From NCBI GenBank assembly GCA_010356995.1, contig ML996687.1:1211148-1275147 (forward strand): a DNA stretch of 64,000 nucleotides, in the 5' to 3' direction. The stretch is from Trichodelitschia bisporula. Taxonomy: Eukaryota > Ascomycota > Dothideomycetes > Phaeotrichales > Phaeotrichaceae. The notes under the pieces were generated by a model. That model was given only the letters and a program-made list of their open reading frames with translations, did not search any database and was not told where the DNA came from. Both the position numbers and the translations under genes were made by a program. This document shows positions 51,518-62,544 of this stretch, one piece after another. Positions within the stretch are counted from its first letter, which is position 1. Every line of letters begins with the position of its first letter.

Positions 51518-53233
51518 CTACTTCTCTCCATGCCCATTAGCCAACCCCTCAACCTCTTTCCTCTTGACCTCAAAAACCACCGCTCCGTTTTTGCCCTCCT
51601 TGAACCGCTTCCACTGTCCTAGCCGCATTTCCTTCCCCGTACCAACAACCACGCACAAGCCATCCTTTCCCTTCTCCCCTCGCTCAAACACCGAAATGTC
51701 GTTGATGACACCCCGGACAGCCTTCTGCGGCACCTCATCATCTTTCCCTGCACCATTCGTCTCTGTGTCTTGCATCTCCAAGTTCGCGTTCGCTTCGTCT
51801 TCTCCCCGGCCCAACACTCCCACAGCCTCAATTCGCCTCCTATCCGGCGTGACCCGCCACACCTTAACCACTCCATCCCAACTGCCGCTAAGGACCACAT
51901 CCGCAAGCGGCACCGTCGCAAGGGCAGTAACCCATCTCGGCTGGCGCCTTCCCGGAACCTGCGGATCAGGGTCTTTCTCCGCACTGACCTCCTCGGGCTT
52001 CAGCTGCGTGTCCATGCCATGGGCGACCGGAACCGTAAACACCGGCTTCTTGCGGTGCACGCTCCATAAGCTGATGGTGCCGTTATCGCTGCCAGTAACG
52101 AATGTGTCCTCGTCGACTAACGCAACGCGGTCAATACTCCCCTCGGCATAGGATGCGCGGCCGCGGTCACCCTTCCCACCGCTCCCGCCGCGGAATACCA
52201 ACTGGCTCTCCTCAACGACCTTCCACAGCCGGGCAGTCCGGTCACGTGCACCGACACTGATGCACCGCTCGGACGCCTGGCCTGCGACATCGATGACGTG
52301 GTCCTGGTGGCCGAAGAGCGTCTCGACGTAAGCCAGCTCGTCGAGAGACCAGATTTTAATCGTGCGGTCGGCGGAGGCGCTGAAGAGCATGTGTGTATCG
52401 CGTCGGAAGGAGACGCCGAGAACGGAGTCGCGGTGCTGGAGGAAGGCTTTGGTTGGGCGGAGCGTCGCGGCATCCCAGATTACGAGCCGCTTGTCGGAGC
52501 CACCGCTGGCGAGGAATTTGCCTGATGAGGAGGCGGCGAGGCAGAGGATGGAGCCGGTGTGCCCTTGGTATGAGGCGTCGCCGGCGCGGGACGGGTTGGC
52601 GCGGTAAGAGGTTATGAATTTGGGGCGGCGGCGGGGAGTGAGGTTCTTCGGGTGCGGAGTGTTCGGGTCTGTAGGTGTAGGCAACTCCCACTTCACTAGT
52701 GTTCCGTCCTTGGATGCCGTAAATGCGTATGGTGCACAGGTCGCCACTGCGACGACCACGCGCTGGTCGGCGGAGAAGTACGTCTGACTCTCGGGAGGAA
52801 GGACGAAATCGTCCGCAATAAAGCGATGTAGCTTCCCCTTTGTGCCCGCCACATCTTCTTTTAACCGTTCGGCAATCAAGTCGCGGTCGACATCTGCCGC
52901 ATCGAAGCCCGCCTCGTCGACTTCCTCGCGGATGTTGTCCAGGTAGCGTTGGGCAAGGCGTAGACGCCGCTCGTCAGCCGTCTCGCCCTCCTCCTCGGAC
53001 GTGCCCTCGCTCTCATCGTCAATGACCGGCTGCCTGGGAGCATCGTCGTCTGAATCGCTCGCATCGCTCCCAGAAATGGAATCTTCGCGTTCACGGGGTT
53101 TGCGGGTAGGTCGGTCGGTGGTTTTGGGGCGCGGTTTCGCGGCAGAGGCGGTCCGCTTCTTCGGAGCGGGTGCAGAACCGTCGGCACGCTTCCGTTTGCG
53201 CTGGGACGCAGGCGCTGTGAAGAAGGAAGACAT
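51518..53233 (-). CDS. rrp9: Rrp9/U3-55K, WD40 protein of the U3 snoRNP
   Basis: An intronless frame of 571 aa from the ATG at 53,233 (MSSFFTAPASQRKRKRADGS); the open frame extends 22 codons upstream, but 53,233 gives the usual family start. Rrp9 binds the box B/C region of U3 snoRNA in the nucleolus and supports early 18S rRNA processing at sites A0-A2. The first ~90 residues are Lys/Arg-rich then acidic (nuclear signal and linker). The RLRLAQRYLDNIREEVDEAG helix is diagnostic of the family. Seven WD40 blades follow from about 155, including GHTGSILCLAASSSGKFLAS, the blade ending KRLVIWD, SADRTIKIWS, GHQDHVIDV and SGSWDGVVKVWRV. A loop between blades (DPDPQVPGRRQPRW) is lineage-specific. It is divergent from the next gene. 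Confidence 0.96.
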   Translation of the reverse strand: MSSFFTAPASQRKRKRADGSAPAPKKRTASAAKPRPKTTDRPTRKPREREDSISGSDASDSDDDAPRQPVIDDESEGTSEEEGETADERRLRLAQRYLDNIREEVDEAGFDAADVDRDLIAERLKEDVAGTKGKLHRFIADDFVLPPESQTYFSADQRVVVAVATCAPYAFTASKDGTLVKWELPTPTDPNTPHPKNLTPRRRPKFITSYRANPSRAGDASYQGHTGSILCLAASSSGKFLASGGSDKRLVIWDAATLRPTKAFLQHRDSVLGVSFRRDTHMLFSASADRTIKIWSLDELAYVETLFGHQDHVIDVAGQASERCISVGARDRTARLWKVVEESQLVFRGGSGGKGDRGRASYAEGSIDRVALVDEDTFVTGSDNGTISLWSVHRKKPVFTVPVAHGMDTQLKPEEVSAEKDPDPQVPGRRQPRWVTALATVPLADVVLSGSWDGVVKVWRVTPDRRRIEAVGVLGRGEDEANANLEMQDTETNGAGKDDEVPQKAVRGVINDISVFERGEKGKDGLCVVVGTGKEMRLGQWKRFKEGKNGAVVFEVKRKEVEGLANGHGEK

Positions 53234-53451
53234 TGTGGCGCAATTATCACGATTTGCCAGGCTGGGAGTTGAAGATTTGGAAATTTTTGGACGGGCCAAG
53301 ATTTCTGCCGGCCAAGGCGTGGGACCCCTGTTCGGCGGTCACGGCAGGGAGCTCCGACCTCATCATGGTCCACTGATCAACGCTTCCTCCTCGGGACTTT
53401 GACATCATCAACAATTCGGATTTTTCATGAGGTCTCGTATTGGTGTTGGTC
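53234..53451. promoter_or_regulatory. Shared bidirectional promoter, RRP9 / unknown membrane protein
   Basis: The two start codons, on opposite strands, are only 218 bases apart. Confidence 0.6.
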
Positions 53452-55476
53452 ATGGGCAGGTCGGCGTACCTGACGAGGCTGGCTTTGGTTTGTCTTCCAC
53501 AATCGACGTCATTATCTAGTCTTGCAGGCGATATCTAACTTTCTTAGGGCCGCTCGGCCTATGAACCCCCCGACCCTGAGGACGTAGCGGCATTCAATGC
53601 TGCTGCTATATCTGCAAACGGCGTCGACTCGATTTACTATGATGAGCGTGGAAATCCTGTAAATCCCGCATCTGCGGCGCTCGCACGGCAGTTGAGAAAG
53701 GCGAAGAACAAAGTACTCTCTGCTGTCGGCGTAGTCGTGCCGAAACATGAGCCGGGGTCTGGCAGTGTCAGCGATGAGGTCAATCCATATGGCTTGGGGC
53801 TCATGGGCGACGAAGACGCTGCTGGAACACTGTTCAGCTTTCTGTCTTCTCCCTTCTGTCACCTTTTCCGTCGCCCATGGATCGCCTTAGGAAACCGTAT
53901 TTTAGTGAGTCTACTGATACTGTTTCTGCTCCTTCTCATAGGTATAGGTTTTTCCGACTGCCGAAACACAATCATTCGTAGAAGTCGTCCAGTCGCATGT
54001 TCGGCTGATGGGAACGGCCGGCTTCTTGGTTCCCGGATTGCTGCCAGCATTCTCCGGCATCCTCATCCGTCCGGATTCATGGAGCGGTCCACTCGCCTAT
54101 CAGGTCGATAGACTGGTGATGGCCTATGTGAGTTCAAGAAATATCAGGGAGTTTTATTTCAATCATTGCAGTGGAGTTGTTAGATTTGCGTAGGTACACT
54201 CCATCAGCTTTGCCGCTTTTGCTGACTTCCTCCCAGCACGAAACTCCTCTTGCATTCTTTAGTTGCGCCCCTTTCCCTGCATAACTGGCTCCAGCAGCTT
54301 GGTCTAGTCTCTCCACTCCACGTTTTCCCAAGCCTAGGGGCTTTCTCCCTCTTCTCAACCTCGCCTTACCTTTTGAGACTCGAGTGTAAACCATTCTGGA
54401 GTCTTGTGGCATTCGACTATCTGAATGAACAACTTCATCTGCACCTTGCGGCGACGTCCACTTTTCCGGCCCTCTTCCATCCCATCGAGCTGACCACAGA
54501 AACGGAGCAAAGTCTCGGCCCGGAAGTTGTGGAGGCATTCAAGGGCGATCTCTTCACCCCATACCTCCATTCCTTCTTTACCGCTCTAGGCTGGAGCTTG
54601 ATTCCTAAGCGGAAACCCTTGCCGCTAGTTCAGAAAAACGTCAGACTACTTCCGACCAGGCAACCCGGATTCGTTGCTGAGGGCGTTCAAGCACCAATCG
54701 GCCAGCAAGAGCGTGAAGGGTCTCCTGAATCCGCTCACGGCAGTCGCTCTAGTGGAACTAACACCCCCACGCCCTCATCTGTCATGCAGGGTAGTACTCA
54801 TGGGAGTACTGACGGCGCCAACCGAGAGGATATCCGAACTCCAGATCCTGAGGATGCAGCAGAGTCTGGGGACGCAGCAGAGTCTGAGGACGCAGAAGAG
54901 TCTGAACACGCAGAAGAGTCTGAACACGCAGAAGAGTTCGAGCGCGCAGAAGAGCGGGTTTGGGTCGGGATCGAAATCGACGATGTGACGGAAATAGGTG
55001 ATGATGCTGCTGCTGATCAGCTCGAAGGTAACGAGGACCTTGAGCCGGTCCCCCTTCCAGTTCAGCCCGTCATGCATCATATCTCACGCCTGGCAGTGCA
55101 CACAGTCAGTCAGCTTGCGAACATGGCGGTCACCCCTCTCGCATACTGTATTTTGCTGCCCGTGCGCATGGTTATGCTGCGTCGGTTAGTTGGTGCGTTG
55201 GCGGAGCGACCTGAGTGGTATCCTTTGTGCCAGACTGGACCGTTTTCTTCGCAGATGGTACTCGCATTCGATGGCAGCCTGAGAAGTGCGTTGCTTCCTG
55301 GGAAGACGCTGCTGAAGAACGTGGCTCTGTCAGTGATGGGCAATGCCCTCGTGGGCGCAGTGTACTGGCTTGGGGAATGGGTGGTCATCAAGTGGATGGG
55401 AAAGCGGTACTACAGGTGGGGAACGCCCCAGGTGGGATCGGATGGTGATGATGTGCGTTTTACGAGACGTTCCTAG
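53452..55476 (+). CDS. Fungal membrane protein of unknown function, 624 aa
   Basis: Model: exons 53,452-53,487; 53,548-53,904; 53,948-54,189; 54,237-55,476, introns of 60, 43 and 47 nt. The first donor is GTTTGT, a weak site; the third is GTAGGT, chosen because it restores frame where the more obvious GTGAGT at 54,126 does not. The protein opens MGRSAYLTRLAL, joined to GRSAYEPPDPEDVAAFNAAA. Residues 30-90 are soluble (DSIYYDERGNPVNP, then ALARQLRKAKNKVLSAVGVV). Several hydrophobic stretches lie at about 125-240, and again near 530-620 (NVALSVMGNALVGAVYWLGE). Between them is a variable linker with an acidic six-unit repeat. A conserved N-terminal pattern of this kind is familiar in uncharacterised Pezizomycotina proteins. 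I know no activity. The exon 3/4 boundary is the least certain part. Confidence 0.72.
54853..54957 (+). repeat. In-frame 18-bp coding minisatellite, ~6 units
   Basis: Units of 18 bases encode (Asp/His)-Ala-(Ala/Glu)-Glu-Ser-(Gly/Glu), drifting along the array from gatgcagcagagtctggg to cacgcagaagagtctgaa. The period keeps frame, so length change alters only the acidic linker of the membrane protein. Successive units share substitutions, consistent with stepwise duplication. Confidence 0.9.
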
Positions 55477-56822
55477 TTCTAGTCGTTTCACGTATGATAC
55501 CCCCCGTAGGCTCGAATATCGAATAGCATTAATTTCAGCCCCTCCGCCCTCCATCGCCAATCGCCGCTTCCTCACCACTTCTCATCGTGGCAAGACGCTT
55601 CGGGCTAGCCACCGGGGCTGACCCGCATCTTGGCACCGGCCCGCCGCGCGCGCGACCCCAGACCGGGTCTGCAGGATGAGCACGAGCAGCAAACGTCAAA
55701 CAGCAACGTGTGATGAGCGTCAAGGACAGGCCGGACGGCCAGCCTGCGTTGTGCTACGAACGGCCTGGTCCGCTTTTGACCGAGGCGGTTCATTCGACCA
55801 CCTCCGCAGAATAGTTCTGCGAGAGACTCGTATCAGGCTGGCCAGGTGATACCCTGCAGGCCGGTGATACCCTGCAGGCCGATGGGCCAGCCATTGACCT
55901 GGAAAATCACGATCAGACACGAACGGGGCCCGGGTCGCTCACGCTCTGCGGCCCGCGGGTAATTTATCGCTGATGTTACTCAAGGCTTGGGAGCGGGGCT
56001 GCGCTGCATTTCATGGCGCTGCGGGTGTGAGCGATTTTGATAGCGGGGCAGGTATTGCCCGAAGGTTGCTGGCTAGGTGCACTGCACGCGGGACGGAGAA
56101 AGCCAGCTTGGCGTACGATCTAATTGTGGTGTTGGGAAGCAGAGATTTCGACGCCTTGGTTTGCGGGGGGATAGTATTGCTTTGCGGGGGGGGGAATATT
56201 GATGCGTGGTGTGGCGCGTTGCGGCTGAATGAGGCGGCGAGTGGAGGTGTTCTATTCTAGCTATGCATTTGGATTGCTTGTTGAGTATCAGGCAGAGATG
56301 TAGATTTGCTTGTTCAGTAGAAGGCGGAGATTTGAGCAGTGGTTTGCGGGGGTGGCAAGAGGTCCCACTGGCGGAGCTCTTCCCGAAGCGGGATTACCGT
56401 ATCGATTTGTTGGTCGCGATGCAAGAGGAGATGCACTGCGGCGGAGCTGTCGTTCAATATGGCTGCGTGGAGTTGGGGGCGGAGGCGGGGCATGTGTTCT
56501 GCGGAGGGTTTGGACGAATGGATATCTGCAAGTGCGGGCGGGCAACATGGGGTGGCGGACGTCTCGCTTCGCGCCCTGTGCTTACTGGAGAAGGCCGAGG
56601 GTGCAGCCTCGTCGAAGAAACGAATTGGGTAAGCTGGCTGCTGCGAGGCGTACAGGTGGGCTAATATGCGCAGGGTGGGCTTGTGATGTGCTCGAGGGGT
56701 GAGCTTTGAGCCGCATGCATATTTACTCGAATAAGACCCGGGTGATGTGCGACATCACTGCATCGTGCTCGTGCTACATTTTTTTCGATCGTCGGGTCGT
56801 GGTTTTACTGCTAGGCTTCAAC
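55477..56822. other. Intergenic, no gene seen
   Basis: This contains the 3' flank of the membrane-protein gene and the promoter of the transporter. G-rich runs on the plus strand (55,990-56,640) give open frames that are Gly/Cys-heavy and unconvincing. Confidence 0.55.
55845..55880. repeat. Perfect 18-bp tandem duplication
   Basis: ggtgataccctgcaggcc at 55,845-55,862 is repeated without change at 55,863-55,880. Perfect identity suggests a recent event. Confidence 0.9.
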
Positions 56823-59638
56823 ATGGCTCCTGTCGCGACCAGAAATGGGGCGGCGCTGGTATGTGCCCTGGGGTTTACGCAACGATCGCATTTCTGATAA
56901 TGGGGTAGCTACTTGAGAACATCGTCCCCAACCCGATCAGGTACATCGAAAAAACTGGACTTAAAGAGTTCGTCCAGAACCTCTACGTGGACGAGAAACT
57001 GAATGATGTTGTCTCCTTCCGAGAGTTCTGGAATGGGGCAAAGCTGGCAAGGAGTTCGTTCTCTCTCCCTTGACTTTCGAACTTCGGCTATTCAAGTCAG
57101 GGGACGAAAGCTTACTGGGATACTAGGATATGGCGTCCATGACGTCGATGAGGAGGTCTATGAGGAGGAGGACGGTGCGAACGCCAGGGGTGAGAGACTT
57201 TCGGAGGGTGACGTAGCACCTCGGCGTCAGAGCGGGAATCGGAGTCTCGCAGGATCTGAAGCCAACATTGAAAACCTTCCATCTCACTTCGACGAGCCGG
57301 ATCTGCTCCTTACAGATGCGGAAAAGAGGGCTTTGCGGATTCAGCGGTCCAAAGCCTTCTGGCGGGAACCAAAAGATCTCATCGTTACGCTGATAGGATG
57401 TTGCATGGCTTCCATGACCCAAGGTATGGCATTTCATGCATATCAACGAGCATACTGTGGCTATGACCGCTAACAGATAACAGGGTGGGATCAAGTCGCA
57501 AATGGCAATCTTGGTGAGCATTTCCTTCCCCTCCGTATAGGAGCTCAAGTGCTCACTTTTTGCAGGATGGCCAGATGATTTTGGTGTCCCTATATCTGCC
57601 GACCAGACAGGAAACAACGTCTGGAAGTTTGGCTTGGTGAATGCCATCCCATGGTTCTCCGCAGCGGTTGCAGGCACGCTCCTCATAGATCCTATCTGTC
57701 ACTCTCGGTTTTTTGGACGGTATGATGCATCTCTACTCGACTTTACCACCTGTGCTGATAGCCCATTAGTCGCGGTGCTGTCTTCATTGCAGCATGCTGC
57801 AGGTATTTACCTCACCTAACTGCAGTGAAACTCGGCTAACCTGTGTAGCTTCAGCGCCATGGTTGCAGGATCGCGGACGCAGAGCTGGCGAGCCTATGTC
57901 GGTACACGAGTGATCCTGGGGGTGAGTGCCGCCCAATACAAACAACGCCTCAACTTACCTCGTATACAGATCGGCATCGGCGCCAAAGCCTCCATCGTCC
58001 CCATCTGGGAGTCCGAGATTCTCCCTCCAGCTAAACGTGGGCGCCTTTTGGTGTCATGGCAGGTCTTCACCGGTATTCACAGCCACTCGCACTTGAGTCC
58101 CTGGTAACTAACATTTCGTAGCGCTGGGTATCTTCTTTGGCAGCTGTGCGACGTATATATTCCGCGACAGCTGGCGTAATCAGGTTCTCAGCGGGGCGCT
58201 TCCAGCGCTGGTGTTGATGATCATGACGTTCATGTGCTGCGAGAGCCCGCGGTGGTTGATGCTCCAAGGAAGATACTCCGATGCCTTCACCACCCTGATT
58301 CGGCTCCGCGGGGACCGCGTTCTGGCTGCTGAGGAGTTTTGGTACATCTACTATCATATCATGGTCCGCGTCCTTCGCCACCTTCGGACTTTAGTTAATG
58401 ATTCTCAGGCTGAACGTAGAGCCATGCTCAAAGAATACAGGAATGAACCGCGGGAGAAAGCTAACCCCAAATACCACCGCGTGGGCTTCAGCGACCGGTT
58501 CTTGAACCTCTTCACTTACTCACGGTACTACTCTTAATCCTCTTCTTATGTCGAGCTAACACGCCCAGCAACCGGCACGCCGCTATCGCCTCCGCCATCG
58601 TGATGGTATCCCAGCAACTCAGCGGCATCAACATACTCGCCTTCCTCGCAACCGTCTTCTTCAGCACCGCCAACCTCCGCTCCGACCCTCCTCACAACCC
58701 CGATGACCCCAAAGACCCGATCACCCACGCCAACAGTATCAACAGCCTCAAGCTGGCTATTGGCTTCGGCGCCGCCAACGCCGTCTTCTCCGCCCTGGCC
58801 TATTTCCTCATAGAGCCACCCAGCGACCCGGCCGAAGACGAAGATCAAGATCCCCGCGCGCCCGCTGCCAAACGGTCAACACGCGACTGGCTCCGCCCCC
58901 CGCGCTGGGCGTGCGGGCGCCGGGCGCTGCTGCTTCTAAGCATGGGCCTGGGAACGGTCATGCTGCTCATCTTGACGGGTCTGCTGACGATGAATCAGAG
59001 CAACGGAGCAAAGCTACCCGTTGTCATGGTGTTTGTGATTCTGTTTACGCTGGTTTATTCCCCTGGCGCGGGGTGTGTACCGTTTATTTACTCGAGCGAG
59101 ATTTGGCCCAATGAGGGCCGCGGTAAGTGAAGGTTGTTTATGGTTAGGGGTCAGCGTGTTGATAAGCTACAGAGATTGGGATGAGTTCGGCTGTGTTTTG
59201 GAATTTCCTTGGTGAGCGCCGAAGACAGTTTGGGGTGAGAAGATGCTAATGCTCTCAGGGGCGGGTCTGCTCGCTTTTTTCGTGCCCAAGGGCTTTGCGC
59301 AGGAGCATGCAAGGCTGTTTGGCGTGTTCACGTAAGCTCCCTCCTTTGGCTTTGATCTTATGCTGACGAATGCTCCCAGCGCGCTCAGCTTCATCGGCTT
59401 CATGCTGATCTGGTGCTTCGTGCCTGAGACGGTGGAGGCCACTACCCTTGAGGAAATGAGCGACATATTCAAGCGCTCCCCGATGCAGCATCTCCAGGAC
59501 CGGATTAAGAGGCTTCGTGGACAGAAGGTCCCGCCGCCGTCGAATCGGAATAGTATGCTTGGGTTGAATTATACTCCGCAGAGAACTCTGAGTACATTGG
59601 AGCGGGGAGGGCCTAGGGAGGAGCGTGGTGAGGAGTAA
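56823..59638 (+). CDS. MFS sugar-transporter-like protein, 13 exons
   Basis: Model: exons 56,823-56,858; 56,909-57,057; 57,101-57,423; 57,484-57,513; 57,566-57,719; 57,770-57,802; 57,849-57,921; 57,970-58,072; 58,122-58,524; 58,569-59,122; 59,173-59,211; 59,259-59,331; 59,380-59,638; 742 aa, introns 43-60 nt. It belongs to the sugar porter family of the plasma membrane; the substrate is not predictable. A soluble N-terminal extension (about 170 aa, NIVPNPIRYIEKTG onward) precedes helix 1 (LIVTLIGCCMASMTQGWDQV). The FFGRRG loop, the CESPRWLMLQGR motif after helix 6, QQLSGINIL in helix 7, and the final FVPETVEATTLEEMSDIF match the family. Odd points: ACGCVPFIYSSEIWP replaces the usual PGEGPVPF pattern in part, the second intron has a weak GTTCTC donor, and one 57,050-57,120 stretch is open in all frames. 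Exons of 30-39 nt are unusually small. Confidence 0.85.
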
Positions 59639-60329
59639 AAGGTGGCGAACTCGGGGATGGACCTCGGCGATGGATCTGAGGGAGGAACGTAATTGGGCTG
59701 AGTACCTTACAAATTGTATAACGGTAATGAGGCGCGGTGTGCTGGATGCACGTCTTTGACAGGAGATAGATCCCTGATTCGGGTTTTTAGATATCTGAAG
59801 CCGTGACTCGGCCTTCTGAGAAAAGGAAATGCCTACATGACATGCATGATAGAAACCGAAGACTTTCACAACATCGATCTTCGGAGGTATTGGCTAATGT
59901 AGACAAGGCAGGAGCATTGATATGGGAGGAAGGAGCATATTACCCTTGGGAAGGGACTTAATGAAGTGCGCATGATGGAAGGAGCATAGGATACTTGCAT
60001 CCACAAGTGTATTTAGTCTCGAGCGTCTCCGACTCTCTCTTCCTCTTTGCCCTTTATCAACTCCTCACTTCACACCGTAGTCTTTTGCACGTGTCAAGCC
60101 TGTGGCTCCATTATTGGCTCTTCCGTACGACGCACCTGGCCCGTATGAGGTACATGGTCGAATTCTCCACAGCGCTAGCTCCAAAGAGCGGGTATCATTT
60201 CCATTCCCAAAATCAACCGTTCATCCCGCTCCAAAAAGACGCAGTTGTAATACAGGGTAGTCTCATGAGAAAGAAAAGTAGCCAAAATCGTGCGTAAAAG
60301 CCCAAACCAACATTCATCACAAAGCCCAA
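59639..60329. other. Convergent 3' flanks, no gene
   Basis: Spacer between the transporter stop (plus) and the ankyrin-gene stop (minus). No protein-like frame was found. Confidence 0.55.
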
Positions 60330-62544
60330 CTAGATGCGAGCGATGATATACTCCCTCACCTGCCGCTGCCGCGGATCACACCCCTTGATCAACTTCGGAA
60401 ACGGTTTCCTCCCCTTTCTAGCTGCCGCATGCACCAAGGTCCTCGCAACCTCCATATCCGGACTGGCATCGTCGGCCAATAGCCACAGCGGAGTGCGGCC
60501 CATCTTATCTTCGACATTGACATTCGCTCCCTTGCCAATAAGTACCTCCAGGGCATCCAGGTTCTGCGACTTGATGCAATAATGCACCGGCGTAAGGCCG
60601 ATGACGTCTCTGGCTGCTGTATCGGCGCCATACTCCAGGAGCTTCTTGACGGCCTTGGTGATCTGGCCTCGCTTCCAGCGTAAGTCGTCGCCTTGCACCA
60701 TCACGGTGCCGATGGCTATGTGTAGTGCGGTGTGCTTGTCGCGGCCGTATGTGGCGTTGATTGGGAGTACAGGGAGGTAGGCTTCGAATCTGGGCCAGTC
60801 GAAAGTGGAGGTGCCGAGTTTGAGAAGGAGCTTGTTGAAGTCGGGGTCGGGTTGGGGAGGCTAAGGAAGGGTTAGCAATGAAGCAAGATGCCTGAAGGGT
60901 TTGAGAGCTTTATACCTGGACAGCTTGCGGTAGAGGGTAGTCCGAATTTCTGCGGATGGTAGGCCCGAAATCGGAGCTTTTGCGGAATCCTGACACCCCG
61001 GAGTCTTTGCGTAGGTGTGGAGGCACGTTCGGCTCTGTCATCCGGCGCGAGATGTCGACTTGCGGCTCCGTCATCCGGCGCGAGATATCCCAACGTGAGT
61101 CGTTTCCAAGCAGTGTTGTGGTGTCACCTAAAGATCCGGACGAGGAGGTAGAAGTCGAGTCTGATCGCGGGCGGGTGTTCACGTTGATTGTCCAGTCTGT
61201 TTTGAATGGCTGGTCAGGACGTGTGTGAAACTCCAAGGACACATCCTTTTCGAAGCTGTCTTTGGGAGGAGCAATGGTCTGCAGAGAGGTAACATCGGCA
61301 CCTGCGCCTGGTGGTGGAGACTGGTGGGTGAGGAATCTATGAGACGGTCAGCAGCTTTCGAAAAGAAGAGTTGGGAATTTACTGTTCAAATTGGAGAGCC
61401 ACGGTCATCAGATGTTTGACATCTTTTGACTCCAAATCCTCGTCCTTGACTGGCAACTTCTTCTTCATTTGTGCTTTCAGCCGCATATCCGCCGATTCGA
61501 GACTCTCCGCCAGCACATGGTGAGCCGCCGACCTCACCACATGCTGAACACTTTCGGGCAACGATGCATATACAGTCTCCGTAAAGCTGTGAAGCGTGTT
61601 TCCAAGGGAAGCGTACGCGTGCGCAAGCTGGGATGTTTTTGGGGGCTGATCCTCAATGATTTTGGAGGCGACGTGCTGAAGCCCGCTGCTGACGCTATGG
61701 ATGCCGCTTGCCTCAAGCTCCTTTAATCGATCGTGGACGTGCCAGAACCCGTCACCAGCGCTCTGGATCGTTCGGGCGACTTCTCGGGTGGATTTGGACT
61801 GCAAAACCATCGTGAGCTGCTTGGTCAAGTTGCCTACTTCTTCCTCGGTGATTTTCGGTCTTAAGGGGTCGCGCGTTATGGTCTGTTGACTGGTAATTGG
61901 CGTCGAATGAGGATGCGCTCCGTGGGCTATCATTGACATGACCTTCCTGAACCCCTCCATCATCAAATGATGGGATTCCTGTTGAAAATAGTGGGACTCC
62001 TGCTGAAGTTCGTGGGACTCCTGTTGAACCCTCGCGAGTTGCTGTGTCATCGCCCTACATATGGTTAGAACATGTGGATATTCTTGCCCTGGAAGGATTT
62101 AGATACTCACACCTGGAGCTGAAAAACTGTGTAGCTAGCTAGCTGCATCTTCGTGGTCAAAGCCATCTGGAAGGTTTCGATCTTCTTATCCATATCCTCA
62201 ATCACCCACTGAACCTTCCACCAATGCTCTCCGACATGAGCAACTTCATCCTTCCCGAGTCTCTTCTTATATTTCTTGTCCAACTTGGTCCAGAATTTGA
62301 CCACATGGTCGCAGCAGTCTCCACACGTTTTGAGCACGTCCTGTTGCAAGTTTTCATGTCCCTCGACTGTTGCTTTGCTGTACTGTGATTTGGCGTTGAT
62401 CAGGATACTCTTTAAACTTTGTAGGTCGGAGCGAATCCCGAGGAAGCGGTCATCGACACCTCCAGCTTCGCGCAGTGCACCGATGACTGTTGTGACAAAC
62501 TTCACGCCCGCAACGATATCGCCGGCAGACCACCCGAAAGACAT
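60330..62544 (-). CDS. STAND-type fungal N-domain protein with C-terminal ankyrin repeats
   Basis: Model: exon 1 62,544-62,111, intron 62,110-62,055 (56 nt), exon 2 62,054-61,383, intron 61,382-61,337 (46 nt), exon 3 61,336-60,916, intron 60,915-60,861 (55 nt), exon 4 60,860-60,330; 685 aa. The N-terminus MSFGWSAGDIVAGVKFVTTV, with a following helical region to about 145, is the common fungal domain at the head of STAND/NACHT and ankyrin proteins. A glutamine/glutamate heptad-like repeat (QQESHEL, QQESHYF, QQESHHL) at about 155-175 starts a long helical middle part to about 370. Exon 3 encodes a disordered linker with an 11-residue direct repeat (DISRRMTEPQV). Exon 4 carries two or three ankyrin units (GLTPVHYCIKSQNLDALEVL; MGRTPLWLLADDA). 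No NTPase core is present. A sensor or scaffold role is inferred from the architecture only. Confidence 0.85.
61031..61090 (-). repeat. 33-bp in-frame direct repeat in the ankyrin gene
   Basis: Two adjacent copies (61,031-61,063 and from 61,064) share tcatccggcgcgagat and encode the duplicated peptide DISRRMTEP. There is little divergence between them, suggesting a recent in-frame duplication in the linker. Confidence 0.85.
61964..62026 (-). repeat. 21-bp in-frame repeat, 3 units, in the ankyrin gene
   Basis: Three successive 21-base units encode QQESHEL, QQESHYF and QQESHHL. The seven-residue period matches a coiled-coil heptad, so unit number could change coil length without breaking the frame. 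Confidence 0.9.

Noticed and set aside
54126-54236. Using the consensus donor GTGAGT at 54,126 for the third intron of the membrane-protein gene
   Set aside because: No acceptor downstream restores the frame of the last exon; the donor at 54,190 does.
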